DNA from: an uncultured Clostridia bacterium
GTDB lineage: Bacteria; Bacillota; Clostridia; Christensenellales; Borkfalkiaceae
Reading direction: 5' to 3'
Assembly: GCA_947587775.1 (NCBI GenBank)
Contig: CANPYD010000010.1
Location: forward strand, 1 to 16,177
DNA: 16,177 bases
Shown: positions 1 to 8,541 of the stretch, piece by piece
Layout of the letters: every line of letters begins with the position of its first letter
Position numbering within the stretch: position 1 is the first letter of the stretch
The notes under the pieces: model-generated
Told to the model about the DNA's origin: nothing
Seen by the model: the letters and a program-made list of their open reading frames with translations, nothing else
Databases searched by the model: none
Made by a program: the position numbers and the translations under genes

Positions 1-382
1 ACCCGTTTTCCACGCAGACCGAGACGACCGTCCCCTCCACCCCGTATTCTCCCTCGGGCATGCCCGAAAGATAGCGTTCGGTGAAAAGGTGCAGCCCGCC
101 CGCGCTCAGCCCCGCAAAAAGGAGAACGGCGGAGAGCGCAAGGAAAATGCGCTTCTTCGAAAAAGGCATGCATAGAAGGGGGATCAGCAGCCCCAAAACG
201 AGAAAATCGGAGGGCAAAAGCCCCCCGAATCTGATCCTCGCATAGAAAAAGGCGCCCGCCGCCGCCCCGAGGGCGCAGACGAGGAAGGGACGGAAGTTGA
301 TGCGCGGAAGAGGTTTTTTTGGCGTTTCGGCAGATTTCTCCGCACCCATGTCCGCAATCCCCTCTTTCCTTTCCTCGTCCAT
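1..382 (-). CDS. comEC: ComEC/Rec2-like competence membrane protein, N-terminal part (runs off window)
   Basis: The first 127 residues of a minus-strand gene that continues beyond the left edge. ATG at 382 is preceded by GGAGAAAAGG at a suitable distance. A charged N-terminus (residues 1-30) is followed by three hydrophobic stretches at about 32-49, 56-73 and 79-98, then a soluble segment with GEYGVEGTVVSV (111-122). Paired N-terminal membrane helices leading into a beta-rich 'G.V.GTV' segment are the pattern of the DUF4131/OB-like N-terminus of ComEC, the inner-membrane channel that brings single-stranded DNA into the cytoplasm during transformation. The start lies 61 bp downstream of the lipoprotein gene on the same strand with no obvious terminator between, so the two may be co-transcribed. 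The competence core and metallo-beta-lactamase domain lie outside the window, so the assignment rests on the N-terminus only. Confidence 0.6.
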   Translation of the reverse strand, partial: MDEERKEGIADMGAEKSAETPKKPLPRINFRPFLVCALGAAAGAFFYARIRFGGLLPSDFLVLGLLIPLLCMPFSKKRIFLALSAVLLFAGLSAGGLHLFTERYLSGMPEGEYGVEGTVVSVCVENG

Positions 383-443
383 GACCTTTTCTCCGCTGTA
401 TTTTTCAACGCATGCCGCACGCATACGGGCGGCGCAGCAAATG

Positions 444-2645
444 TCAGTCCTCTCTGCGTTTTTCCGCGATCCGATCCTCAGATCTGTCGGCGGAAACCGC
501 GCCGCTTTCCTCCCCGGGAGTCTCCTCCGTGACATCACGGAGCGTGATATCCGAGAAGGTATAGGTGCCTTGGGGAAGTCCGCCGTTCTCCACCGTTCCC
601 TGCCAATCCGCGGTGGGCCGGCCGAGAAGCATCATCACGGCGGGGCCGCCCGTGTAGAGGAAGTAAATGGTGTAGGTGTGATGCGCTTCGGAAGAGACAT
701 CGATGCGCTGTCCGTTGACGATGAACTGCCTGCCCTCGAGGGTTCCCCCCGAAGCAGTGGGATCATATCCGAATGTGAAACGGCACTCATACAGATGGTT
801 GACTTCGAGCCCGGAGATATCGCAGTATACCTGGTTGGAAAACCAGCTCGCCTCCCCCGTGAGGGTAAGAGTGAGCGAGTTATCTTTGAAGCTGCATTTT
901 TCGAGGTCGATCTGATTCCACTCCGCCCAGACGTAATATCTGCCGACGCCGCGGTCGACGTCACGGTAGGATTGGAGAACTTTGTATTCCACGCCGTTTT
1001 CATGTGCTACGGTATGGGAAACGGTCGCCGTGCTCCAAGGGCTCGCCGCATAGAGCGCCGTGCCGCAATACGCCTTGACTTTCAGAGTGTATTCGCCGTT
1101 CTCGACGAAGGAATCGTCAAGATACATCTTGCCCGCGTTTTGCGGCCTTGCGCCGCCGCTGCCCACAACGTCGGGAACGCCGCCTCTGTCGTCAAGAATA
1201 TCCCTGTCCCTCACGGGCTTCATGATGGGCTGGGTGTAGCTCGGCTCCTCGGCACCTTCCTTGAAGAAGCCGATCACATAGCCCTCAAAGGTATCGTCGT
1301 TGTTGTCGTCGGTGATGAGAAGTTCTCCGTCGTCTTTGACGGTAAATGCCGTGGGAGCGTGGAGCTCCTGCACCTCATAGACTTCCCACTTCATATCGGA
1401 AATGGAGATCGTCCCCTCCCGGTACTGCCCGATGGGGTTGACGCTGTTGCGGATCTTGTCGTGCGTGGCGAGCGTGATCGTGACAGAGACGCTGTCTACG
1501 CCCGTTTCACGGTAAATAACTTCCACGGTCTGCGTGCCCGTTTTGACCTCGACGTCCGTATCGTTGACGGTGATCGCGCCGTCATTGGTGGATTCGAGCT
1601 TGAAGGTGAGTTTATACGCGGTGCCTGCAACGAGGGCGCCGTCTACGGGGTGTTTGAAGAACAGCTGCGTGCCGTACCATCTCCAGCCCATGTTGTATAC
1701 TACGGAAAAGACGATGTCACCGCTCTCTCCGATGCCTTCGCCGGAGAGGTCGGCGTGTACGTCGTCGGGACCTTCGAAGCCGCTCCACGTCCACTGTCCG
1801 GGGGTTTCGAGGGCGCCGTTCGAGCCCGTTTTGCGGATCGGATACCATCCTTCGGGCACCGCGCCGTTCTCCCAAACAACGTTCACTTCGCAGGACGCCT
1901 TTGCGGAGCTGCCCACGACCGTCGCCGTGATTGTCGCCGAGCCGAGCGCATGCGCCGTCAGGACGCCGCCTTCTACCGTGACGACGGACTCGTCCGAAGA
2001 CTTCCACGTCACATGATCCGAAGTGGGTTCGCCGTCATGTTTCACGGTCGCCGTGAGCGTCTTGCTCTCGTAGGTATTATCCGCCCTCCTGTAAATGGTG
2101 AGGTTCGTTTCACTCAGCTCGACCTTGAGATCTTTGACCGTCACGGTGCAAGATCCCGTTCTGCCCGAACCGCTTGTGACCGTCAAGGTCGCCGTGCCCT
2201 TCGCGAGGCCGTAGGGGTAGCAATACCATCCGCCAAAAGGACCTTCCACGGCCTTCACAATGTCCGGATCCGAACTTTCCCATGTAAAGGTCTCCATATC
2301 GTCCAGATCGTCCGAAACGACTTCGATAAAGCCGCTTCCGCCCACGTAGATCGTGAGAGAGGACTCGTTCAATTGAAGTTTTCCGTCTTCGGGATCCTTA
2401 TCTTCAGACTCACCGCCCTCGGAGCCGCCGCCTTCGGAATCACCGCCCTCGGAGCCGCCGCCCTCGGGGTCTTTGTCTTCGGGGTCTTTGTCTTCGGGAT
2501 CTTTGTTTCCGGAGCCGCCCTGTTCGGTTTCGCCCCCGGGATCGCTATCCACGGGATCGCGGCCACCGAAGTCACACGCGGCGACCGCAAACAAAAGGAC
2601 AAATAAAACCAGCAGAACAGATAGTAAACAGAATCTTTTTTTCAT
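444..2645 (-). CDS. Secreted lipoprotein with two Big_2 Ig-like domains and repeated carbohydrate-binding-like modules
   Basis: A 733-residue predicted surface lipoprotein. The start at 2645 is chosen because GGAGG lies 5 nt upstream and a lipoprotein signal peptide follows directly: MKKR, a hydrophobic core, then lipobox VAAC with Cys24 as lipidation site. Residues 25-89 are an acidic Gly/Ser/Asp/Glu/Pro linker built from EDKDP and EGGGS-like units. Residues 90-172 and 173-257 look like two bacterial Ig-like (Big_2) domains with 'TW.SSD..IV' and 'G.AT.T' signatures. Residues 258-424 and about 550-706 are beta-rich modules, each ending in a 'GT..SD' strand (GTISISDMKW and GTYTFSDITL), resembling CenC-type carbohydrate-binding domains. 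A fibronectin-III-like segment (about 427-547) lies between. No catalytic domain is seen, so a role in binding or adhesion at the cell surface is inferred. It has its own promoter and is divergent from the helicase gene. Confidence 0.8.
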   Translation of the reverse strand: MKKRFCLLSVLLVLFVLLFAVAACDFGGRDPVDSDPGGETEQGGSGNKDPEDKDPEDKDPEGGGSEGGDSEGGGSEGGESEDKDPEDGKLQLNESSLTIYVGGSGFIEVVSDDLDDMETFTWESSDPDIVKAVEGPFGGWYCYPYGLAKGTATLTVTSGSGRTGSCTVTVKDLKVELSETNLTIYRRADNTYESKTLTATVKHDGEPTSDHVTWKSSDESVVTVEGGVLTAHALGSATITATVVGSSAKASCEVNVVWENGAVPEGWYPIRKTGSNGALETPGQWTWSGFEGPDDVHADLSGEGIGESGDIVFSVVYNMGWRWYGTQLFFKHPVDGALVAGTAYKLTFKLESTNDGAITVNDTDVEVKTGTQTVEVIYRETGVDSVSVTITLATHDKIRNSVNPIGQYREGTISISDMKWEVYEVQELHAPTAFTVKDDGELLITDDNNDDTFEGYVIGFFKEGAEEPSYTQPIMKPVRDRDILDDRGGVPDVVGSGGARPQNAGKMYLDDSFVENGEYTLKVKAYCGTALYAASPWSTATVSHTVAHENGVEYKVLQSYRDVDRGVGRYYVWAEWNQIDLEKCSFKDNSLTLTLTGEASWFSNQVYCDISGLEVNHLYECRFTFGYDPTASGGTLEGRQFIVNGQRIDVSSEAHHTYTIYFLYTGGPAVMMLLGRPTADWQGTVENGGLPQGTYTFSDITLRDVTEETPGEESGAVSADRSEDRIAEKRRED
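2379..2573 (-). repeat. Low-complexity acidic linker coding repeat
   Basis: Part of the lipoprotein gene coding for residues 25-89. The DNA contains imperfect tandem units (ggatctttgtcttcgg-like and tcggagccgccgcc-like), giving EDKDP and EGGGSEGGDS peptide repeats. It probably acts as a flexible tether between the lipid anchor and the first Ig-like domain. Such tracts change length easily by slippage. Confidence 0.7.
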
Positions 2646-2667
2646 GGGATCCTCCGTGATGTTTCTC

Positions 2668-2696
2668 ATTATACACAAAAAATTGGAAGCATGCAA
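2668..2696 (-). promoter_or_regulatory. Sigma-A-type promoter of the lipoprotein gene
   Basis: On the minus strand TTGCAT (2696-2691) and TATAAT (2673-2668) are separated by 17 bp. The expected transcription start is near 2661, just ahead of the GGAGG site (2655-2651) and the ATG at 2645, giving a very short leader. Confidence 0.8.
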
Positions 2697-2755
2697 GCGG
2701 AATGCGGCGGTTTCGGAAAACTTGCGGATTTCTCTCTGAAAAATGGCGGGAGCCC

Positions 2756-2784
2756 TTGCGTAAAACGGTAAAATATGGTATAAT
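2756..2784 (+). promoter_or_regulatory. Extended -10 promoter of the DUF4011 helicase gene
   Basis: TTGCGT (2756-2761), a 17-bp spacer, then TGG-TATAAT with the hexamer at 2779-2784 (extended -10 TGn). Transcription should start near 2791, leaving a leader of about 30 nt with AAAGG (2809-2813) 8 nt ahead of the ATG. It diverges from the lipoprotein promoter, with about 60 bp between the two -35 boxes. Confidence 0.8.
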
Positions 2785-2821
2785 ACCCGATAAAGTAAAG
2801 CATAACAGAAAGGTTGATCTT

Positions 2822-5800
2822 ATGGGTGCGAAAAAAGCAAAATTCGATGTTTCTCTGACCCCGCAATTTCCCGCATATGTGGGATATGCGGACTATTATT
2901 TCTCGACCCCCGCCTCTCTCATCATCCGCAATGACGGGGCGGAGAATCTGCTTCTCGACGTCAGGATCGGGAACAAGGACGGGCTCTTCGCCGCCTTCGA
3001 AAAGGAAGTCGAGATCCCCTTCGAGAGCTCGGTGGAGCTCCCCGCCGCCGTCCTCTCCCCCCTGTATCTGTCCGAATGCGACGAGCTCACCCCCTGCACG
3101 GGAAGCGCCTCTCTCCTGATCGGGGGCAAGGAGATCGCAAGCGCGCAGTTTCCGATCACCGCGCTCCCCTTCGATTGGTGGGAAGGGCTTTTGGGGAATA
3201 CCGAGCGGCTCGCGGCATACGTCCGTCCCGCCATGCCCGAAAGTACCGTGCTCCTCTCCGACGCGGGCAACCGCCTCAAAGTTTGGGGGAGCGACCGCCT
3301 GAACGGCTATGAAAATGCCGACAAGAACGCCGTGCGCAGTCTCTTTGCCGCCGTCTTTGCCGTCATCAAGGGAAAGCTCTTCCAAAGCACGGGGGAGATC
3401 GACTGCACGAAGCCCCTCTCCTGCATGCATGAGGGGCTTTTGAAGGAGCGCCGTGCGAGCGCGCTCGAACTTGCGGTCCTCGCCTGTTCCTGCCTCGAAG
3501 CGGCGGGGCTCAATCCCGTGCTCGCCGTGGGGAAGACGGACGCGGGCGTGGGCGTATGGCTCCATAAGTCCTGTTTTCTCGACAGCGTGACGGACGACAG
3601 GGAGACCGTCTCAAAATATCTCTCGGACGGCGTGAACAATCTCGCCTTCTTCGATGCGGAAGATCTCTTCTCGGACAAAAAGGGCTCTTATACGATCTCC
3701 GAGGGGCATTTCAAAACCAAACTTTCCAAGGGAAGATACGAGGCGTTCGTCGATATCCGCCGCTGCCGCATGGGGGGCGTGAAGAGCTGTCCCATGCGCG
3801 GCAAGGGCATCGCGGGATATGAGATCTACAAGGAAGAGGACACGGGAGACAGTGCGCCCGCCCCCCTTCCCGCCTATCACAAGCTCTCCCTCGACGGCAA
3901 ACAGCCGAGAAACCGCAGGTGGGAGCGGCGGCTCCTCGATCTCACGGGCAAAAACGCCCTTCTCAATTTTACGGGCAAAAACGCGCTGCATATCGTGAGC
4001 AGCGGCACGGACGAGACCGTCCTCGCCCTCGAAAAAGATCTGCGGCTCAAGGGCGGCGACGAGACTGCGCCCCCCTTCGGCGACCGGACGGAGGGGCAAA
4101 AACGGGAACTCATCCGCCTCGAACAGGAAAAGGGCGTCTTCCGCGTCTACGAATCGCAGGAGAAGACGTCGGAGATCGCAGACAGGCTCTTCCGCAAGAA
4201 CCGCGAGGCGAGCGAAGAGACGGGCGCGCGGATCCTGTACCTTGCGATCGGGTTTTTGTGCTACATCAGGGAGAATGAAGAGCGGTACGCTCCCCTCGTG
4301 CTCGCTCCCGTCGGGCTGAAAAAGGCGCGCGGGACGGACGATTTTTCGGTGACGGAGGGGAAGGAGTACTTCGTCAACGCGACCCTTCTCGAATTTCTCA
4401 AACAGGAATATAACATCGATATCCGCGGGCTGGGCGGGAACGTCTCCTCCCTCAAACCCGCCGAGATCCTCGCCATGGTACGCGCGGAGACCGCCCGCAT
4501 GAAGGGCTGGAAGGTCGTCGAGGACGTCTATCTCGCCGCGCTCTCCTTCGAGCGCTTCCTTCTCTGGAACGATCTGCGTTGCTCTTCCGAAGAGTTCGGC
4601 GCGAATCCCCTCTTTTCCGCTTTGGTGGAGGGGAAATATGAGGGAAACGGGGGCAGTGCGCCCGAAGAGGACGCGGCAAACCCCGCCGATCTCTTCATTC
4701 CGCTCCCCTCCGACAGCTCGCAGTTCTCCGCGATCTCCCTCTCGGACGCGGGCGAAAGTTTCGTGCTCCACGGCCCGCCCGGTACGGGTAAGAGCCAGAC
4801 CATCGCGAACATCATCGCCAACGCCGTTGCCAAGGGCAGGCGGGTGCTCTTCGTCGCGGAAAAGAAAGCCGCGCTCGACGTCGTGAAAAAGCGTCTCGAC
4901 GGCGTGGGGATCGGCGATTTCTGTCTCGAACTCCATGGGGTCAAGGCGGACAAGGCGGAGGCGCTCAGGAGCATCGAGCGGACGCTCTCCCTCACGGGCG
5001 GCGAGGACTTGGGGTACGCCGCGGGGGCTTCCGAAACCGAAAAACTGCGCCGCGAACTGCTCGCCCCCATGCATGCCCTGCACAAAAAACGGCGGTTGGG
5101 ACTCTCCGTCTACCGCGCGATCGTGGGCTATCTCGAAAATAAAAATGCGCCCGATATCGTCGATATCGAGAGCTCTTTCTACGATTCTCTCACCGAGCAA
5201 AAGCTCATCGAGTACAAGAACATGATCCTCTCCGCCGCCGCTGCCGCAAAGGAGTGCGGGGGCGTCTCGAGCTCGCCCTTCGAGAACGTCAATCTCACGT
5301 CCTATTCCCAGACGCTCAGGGACAAAGTCTTCTGCGCGTCCGAGGTCGTGATCGCGGAGAGCCGCCATCTGAAGGCGTTTTTGTCCCTTTTCCTCGAATT
5401 TTACCGCCAGCGGGTCTCGGCGCTCACGGAGCGCAAGATCAAGGGTCTTGCATCGCTCGCAAAGGACCTGCTTGCGGGCAGATACGATAAATATTTTGCG
5501 ACGGAAACGGAGAGCTTCTCCCGCTTTTACGGCGCAAACAGGCGGCTGGACGGCTGTCTTGCCTATTACTTCAAGTATTTCAAAGCGCTCGTGGAGCCCG
5601 ACGACAGGGCGGAGCTTGCCGCCGTCAGGGAAGGGGGAGACTGGAAACTGTACAGAGGTGCGAAGAGCACGCTCAAAAAGCTGAGTCGCGTCGCCCTTGC
5701 CCCCATTGCGGAAGAGGACGTCCCCAAGTTTCTCATCACGCTTGCGGACATCGCGGACGCTTCCGACAGGGTTGCCGAATGCGACCTCTCCAAAACCTTC

Positions 5801-8356
5801 TGCGACCGGTTCGGGCGGATCAATTACAAGCGGCGGGCGGAATTTCTCGACGATCTCTATAAGCTCCACGAGAGCGCGGCATCCCTCTTTCTCGACTACA
5901 ATCCCGAAGCGTTCATCAGCATGTGCTGCCGCGCGGCGAGCGGCTATACCGCGCCCGTGCTCGAGGGATACGTCAAGGCGGCGGACTCCTTCTTTGCCGC
6001 CCTCGACCGCTTCCTTTCCGTCACCAATGCGGACAGGCAGAAAAACCGCGACGAGGATCTTCCCGACTTTTATGCGCAAAAGGCGGGCGCGCTCATCGAC
6101 AATATCGACATGCTCTCCAACTGGTGCATGTACCGTGCGACCGCCCAGACGCTGAAAAAGAGCGGGCTCAACTTCCTTGCCGACGCGCTCGAGAGCGGAC
6201 GGCTCAAAGTGGAAAACCTGCTCGCGGGGTTCGAAAAGAATGTCTATAAGAACTTCCTCGAGACGACCATTCCCTCGGACGCCGCGCTCTCCCGCATGAC
6301 GGCGGGGACGCTCGAGGATACGGCCGAAAAGTTCCGCATCGCGCAGGAAAATTTCAACAGGCTCACCCGCACGCACCTGCGCGAGATCCTCATCTCCCGT
6401 CTTTCGGACGAGGCGCTCGGCTCCGAAAAGTCCACCTTCTACCGTCTCTCCAAGGGAAATCTGCGGGGAAGCTCTCTCCGCGCCCTCTTCGAGGAAATTC
6501 CCACCCTTCTCGGCGTTGCCGCGCCCTGCATGCTGATGAGCCCCATCACCGTGGCGCAATATCTGCGGCCGCGGGCGAATCTCTTCGATCTCGTCGTGTT
6601 CGACGAGGCTTCCCAGATGAGCACGGCGGAAGCGGCGGGCTCCATCGCGAGGGGGAAGGCGGCGATCGTCGTCGGCGATCCCAAACAGCTTCCCCCCACC
6701 TCCTTCTTCCACGCCGACGCGACCGACGAGGACGAGATCGAAAACGAGGATCTCGAAAGCGTGCTCGACGACTGCCTCGCGCTGGGGCTTCCCGAACGGC
6801 ATCTTCTGTGGCACTACCGCAGCAAGCACGAGAGCCTCATCGCCTTTTCCAACAGCATGTATTACGGGAACCGGCTGTGCACCTTCCCCTCGCCCGACGC
6901 GCTCGAACAGAAGGTCAAACTCATCGAGACGGACGGCCTGTACGACAGGGGCGGCACCAAGCGCAACAAAAAAGAGGCGGAAGCGCTCGTAAGCGAGGTC
7001 GTGCGGCGGCTCAAAGATCCCCTTCTCTCCCGTTCGAGCATGGGTATCGTCACCTTCTCTTCCGCCCAACAGGAAGAGCTCGAAAAAGTCCTCTCCAAGG
7101 CGATTGCCGCCAATAAGCTGGAAGAAGCCGCCTATGAGCGGGAGGAGCCCCTCTTCATCAAGAATCTCGAGAATGTACAGGGGGACGAGCGGGACGTCAT
7201 TCTCTTCTCCGTCTGCTACGGTCCCGATCAGACGGGAAAACTCTCCCTCAACTTCGGCCCGCTCAACCAGTCGGGCGGTTGGAGACGGCTGAACGTCGCC
7301 GTCTCGCGCGCGAGGGAAGAGATGCTCGTGTTCTCCTCGATGACTGCCGCCATGATCGACCCCCGCAAGACGTCCTCGACAGGCGTTGCGAATCTCAAGG
7401 CCTTCCTCGAATTTGCCGAAAAGGGCAGGACGACGCTCGCCGTCAAATCGAGCGACGTGCGCATGGGCACGGGCATCGGAAAATTCATCGCAAGGGAGAT
7501 CGAGACGCTCGGCTACGAGTGCCGCGTGGACGTGGGCGCGTCCGACTTCAAGATCGACGTCGCCGTCATCGATCCCAAGGACAAAAACAGGTTCATCCTC
7601 GGCATTCTCTGCGACGGAAACGACCGCTTCTCGGTGAAAGACAGGACGATCCTCCAGCCGCAGATCTTAAAGCGCGGAAACTGGAACATTCTCCGCATGA
7701 ACAGCGTGAGCTATTTCAATAACCCCAAGCGGGAGATCAAGCGCGTCAAAGACATGCTCGACCGCCTCACGGGCGCCCCCAGACGGGCGGGGGCATGGCT
7801 CGCCAAGGTCAAAAAGCCCTATAAATATGTAAAAACGTCGGCTGCGGAGACGCTCTCCTTCCTGACGGACAACAACGACGGGGAGATCTCGGCAAGGCTT
7901 ATCGAGATCGTCTCCGCGGAAGAGCCGATCTCCCGCGCCTTCCTCAAAAAGAGACTCCTTTCAAGTTTCGGCATCGAAAAGAGCAGCGCAAGGGCGGAGA
8001 GCAAGCTCGATCAGCTCATCGACGGCTGCAAGTTCAAAAAAGAGCGCGCCGCGGGCGTGGAATACCTCTTCAAGTCCCCCCGTGCGACCGCGCTCGGCAA
8101 GGTCCGCACCGAGGACGACAGCCGTCTCCGCCGCATTCCCGAGGACTTTACGGTCTACGAGATCGCCTCTCTCGTGAAGGCGGCGCTCGAGGAGCGCATC
8201 TCGCTCTATCTCAGTGAGATCAACGAGATCGTCGGGCAGGTCCTCAAAGTCCGTATGACCGAGCGCATGACCGCGTTTGTCCGCGATTGCGTCCTGTGGG
8301 GCGAATCGCAGGGGCTCTTCGTCTGCTCTGTCTCCGATCGCGTAAGTCTGAGCTGA
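2822..8356 (+). CDS. DUF4011-family superfamily 1 helicase with Vsr-like and DUF3320-like C-terminal regions
   Basis: An 1844-residue protein, likely cytoplasmic. ATG 2822 is chosen over an ATG at 2702 because promoter and AAAGG site lie just upstream of it. Order: beta-rich N-terminus (about 1-150); transglutaminase-like segment (about 180-270) ending in VGVWL; DUF4011 start (WERRLLDLTGKN from 367); SF1 helicase core with Walker A GPPGTGKS (651-658, Lys657), DEAS (1261-1264), GDPKQLPP (1285-1292), ENVQGDERD (1450-1458) and VAVSRAR (1492-1498); Vsr/MTES_1575-like nuclease region (about 1549-1650) with DFKIDVAVID (1575-1584) and GILCDG (1594-1599); DUF3320-like C-terminus (about 1700-1844). 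The helicase motifs are intact. In the transglutaminase-like part the usual Cys appears to be Ala214 and the usual His Asp240; in the nuclease part the expected Glu and His are Leu1596 and Phe1603. Large DUF4011 helicases occur in defence contexts, so an antiphage role is plausible but inferred. Single-gene transcription unit. Confidence 0.85.
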   Translation: MGAKKAKFDVSLTPQFPAYVGYADYYFSTPASLIIRNDGAENLLLDVRIGNKDGLFAAFEKEVEIPFESSVELPAAVLSPLYLSECDELTPCTGSASLLIGGKEIASAQFPITALPFDWWEGLLGNTERLAAYVRPAMPESTVLLSDAGNRLKVWGSDRLNGYENADKNAVRSLFAAVFAVIKGKLFQSTGEIDCTKPLSCMHEGLLKERRASALELAVLACSCLEAAGLNPVLAVGKTDAGVGVWLHKSCFLDSVTDDRETVSKYLSDGVNNLAFFDAEDLFSDKKGSYTISEGHFKTKLSKGRYEAFVDIRRCRMGGVKSCPMRGKGIAGYEIYKEEDTGDSAPAPLPAYHKLSLDGKQPRNRRWERRLLDLTGKNALLNFTGKNALHIVSSGTDETVLALEKDLRLKGGDETAPPFGDRTEGQKRELIRLEQEKGVFRVYESQEKTSEIADRLFRKNREASEETGARILYLAIGFLCYIRENEERYAPLVLAPVGLKKARGTDDFSVTEGKEYFVNATLLEFLKQEYNIDIRGLGGNVSSLKPAEILAMVRAETARMKGWKVVEDVYLAALSFERFLLWNDLRCSSEEFGANPLFSALVEGKYEGNGGSAPEEDAANPADLFIPLPSDSSQFSAISLSDAGESFVLHGPPGTGKSQTIANIIANAVAKGRRVLFVAEKKAALDVVKKRLDGVGIGDFCLELHGVKADKAEALRSIERTLSLTGGEDLGYAAGASETEKLRRELLAPMHALHKKRRLGLSVYRAIVGYLENKNAPDIVDIESSFYDSLTEQKLIEYKNMILSAAAAAKECGGVSSSPFENVNLTSYSQTLRDKVFCASEVVIAESRHLKAFLSLFLEFYRQRVSALTERKIKGLASLAKDLLAGRYDKYFATETESFSRFYGANRRLDGCLAYYFKYFKALVEPDDRAELAAVREGGDWKLYRGAKSTLKKLSRVALAPIAEEDVPKFLITLADIADASDRVAECDLSKTFCDRFGRINYKRRAEFLDDLYKLHESAASLFLDYNPEAFISMCCRAASGYTAPVLEGYVKAADSFFAALDRFLSVTNADRQKNRDEDLPDFYAQKAGALIDNIDMLSNWCMYRATAQTLKKSGLNFLADALESGRLKVENLLAGFEKNVYKNFLETTIPSDAALSRMTAGTLEDTAEKFRIAQENFNRLTRTHLREILISRLSDEALGSEKSTFYRLSKGNLRGSSLRALFEEIPTLLGVAAPCMLMSPITVAQYLRPRANLFDLVVFDEASQMSTAEAAGSIARGKAAIVVGDPKQLPPTSFFHADATDEDEIENEDLESVLDDCLALGLPERHLLWHYRSKHESLIAFSNSMYYGNRLCTFPSPDALEQKVKLIETDGLYDRGGTKRNKKEAEALVSEVVRRLKDPLLSRSSMGIVTFSSAQQEELEKVLSKAIAANKLEEAAYEREEPLFIKNLENVQGDERDVILFSVCYGPDQTGKLSLNFGPLNQSGGWRRLNVAVSRAREEMLVFSSMTAAMIDPRKTSSTGVANLKAFLEFAEKGRTTLAVKSSDVRMGTGIGKFIAREIETLGYECRVDVGASDFKIDVAVIDPKDKNRFILGILCDGNDRFSVKDRTILQPQILKRGNWNILRMNSVSYFNNPKREIKRVKDMLDRLTGAPRRAGAWLAKVKKPYKYVKTSAAETLSFLTDNNDGEISARLIEIVSAEEPISRAFLKKRLLSSFGIEKSSARAESKLDQLIDGCKFKKERAAGVEYLFKSPRATALGKVRTEDDSRLRRIPEDFTVYEIASLVKAALEERISLYLSEINEIVGQVLKVRMTERMTAFVRDCVLWGESQGLFVCSVSDRVSLS

Positions 8357-8369
8357 TCACCCCGTCTTC

Positions 8370-8460
8370 CCTTGGCTCCCCTCTCGGGGGAGCTATCACC
8401 GCAGCCCTCACCTTGGCTCCCCTCTCAGGGGAGCTGTCACCGCAGGTGACTGAGGAGTTC
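8370..8460. repeat. Two tandem copies of a dispersed palindromic repeat (CCTTGGCTCCCCTCTC family)
   Basis: Copy A (8370-8404) and copy B (8411-8460) both begin CCTTGGCTCCCCTCTC. Copy B holds two small hairpins: GCTCCCC/GGGGAGC (8416-8422 with 8428-8434) and GTCACC/GGTGAC (8436-8441 with 8445-8450). Copy A stops after the first half of the second hairpin. Related copies lie at 9288-9334, 12381-12432 and 12499-12547. They sit between the helicase stop and the toxin-antitoxin promoter and could stop read-through from the helicase, although no clear T tract directly follows a stem. Confidence 0.85.
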
Positions 8461-8475
8461 CCCCAAAAAAATCTC

Positions 8476-8504
8476 TTGACAACGTCGCATAATTATGCTA
8501 TAAT
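8476..8504 (+). promoter_or_regulatory. Consensus promoter of the toxin-antitoxin operon with palindromic operator candidate
   Basis: TTGACA (8476-8481), a 17-bp spacer, then TGC-TATAAT (8499-8504): full consensus hexamers plus an extended -10. The spacer contains the perfect 12-bp palindrome GCATAATTATGC (8487-8498), abutting the -10. Phd/YefM antitoxins repress their own promoters by binding palindromes, so this is the likely operator. That link is inferred. Confidence 0.85.
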
Positions 8505-8541
8505 CGTGCCACAATAACATACAATGCTATGGAGGTGCAAG

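Noticed and set aside
297..2606. 769-residue plus-strand open frame opposite the lipoprotein gene
   Set aside because: Its product is Arg/Val/Gly-rich with no recognisable domain. The minus strand carries a lipobox, Ig-like domains, a ribosome binding site and a promoter, so this is an antisense shadow of GC-rich coding DNA.
2702..2821. Longer N-terminus for the helicase from ATG 2702
   Set aside because: It would begin upstream of the promoter found at 2756-2784 and lacks a ribosome binding site; ATG 2822 has both signals in place.
3611..7069. 1152-residue minus-strand open frame inside the helicase gene
   Set aside because: The composition is typical of an antisense shadow and no motif is recognisable, while the plus strand has all SF1 helicase motifs.
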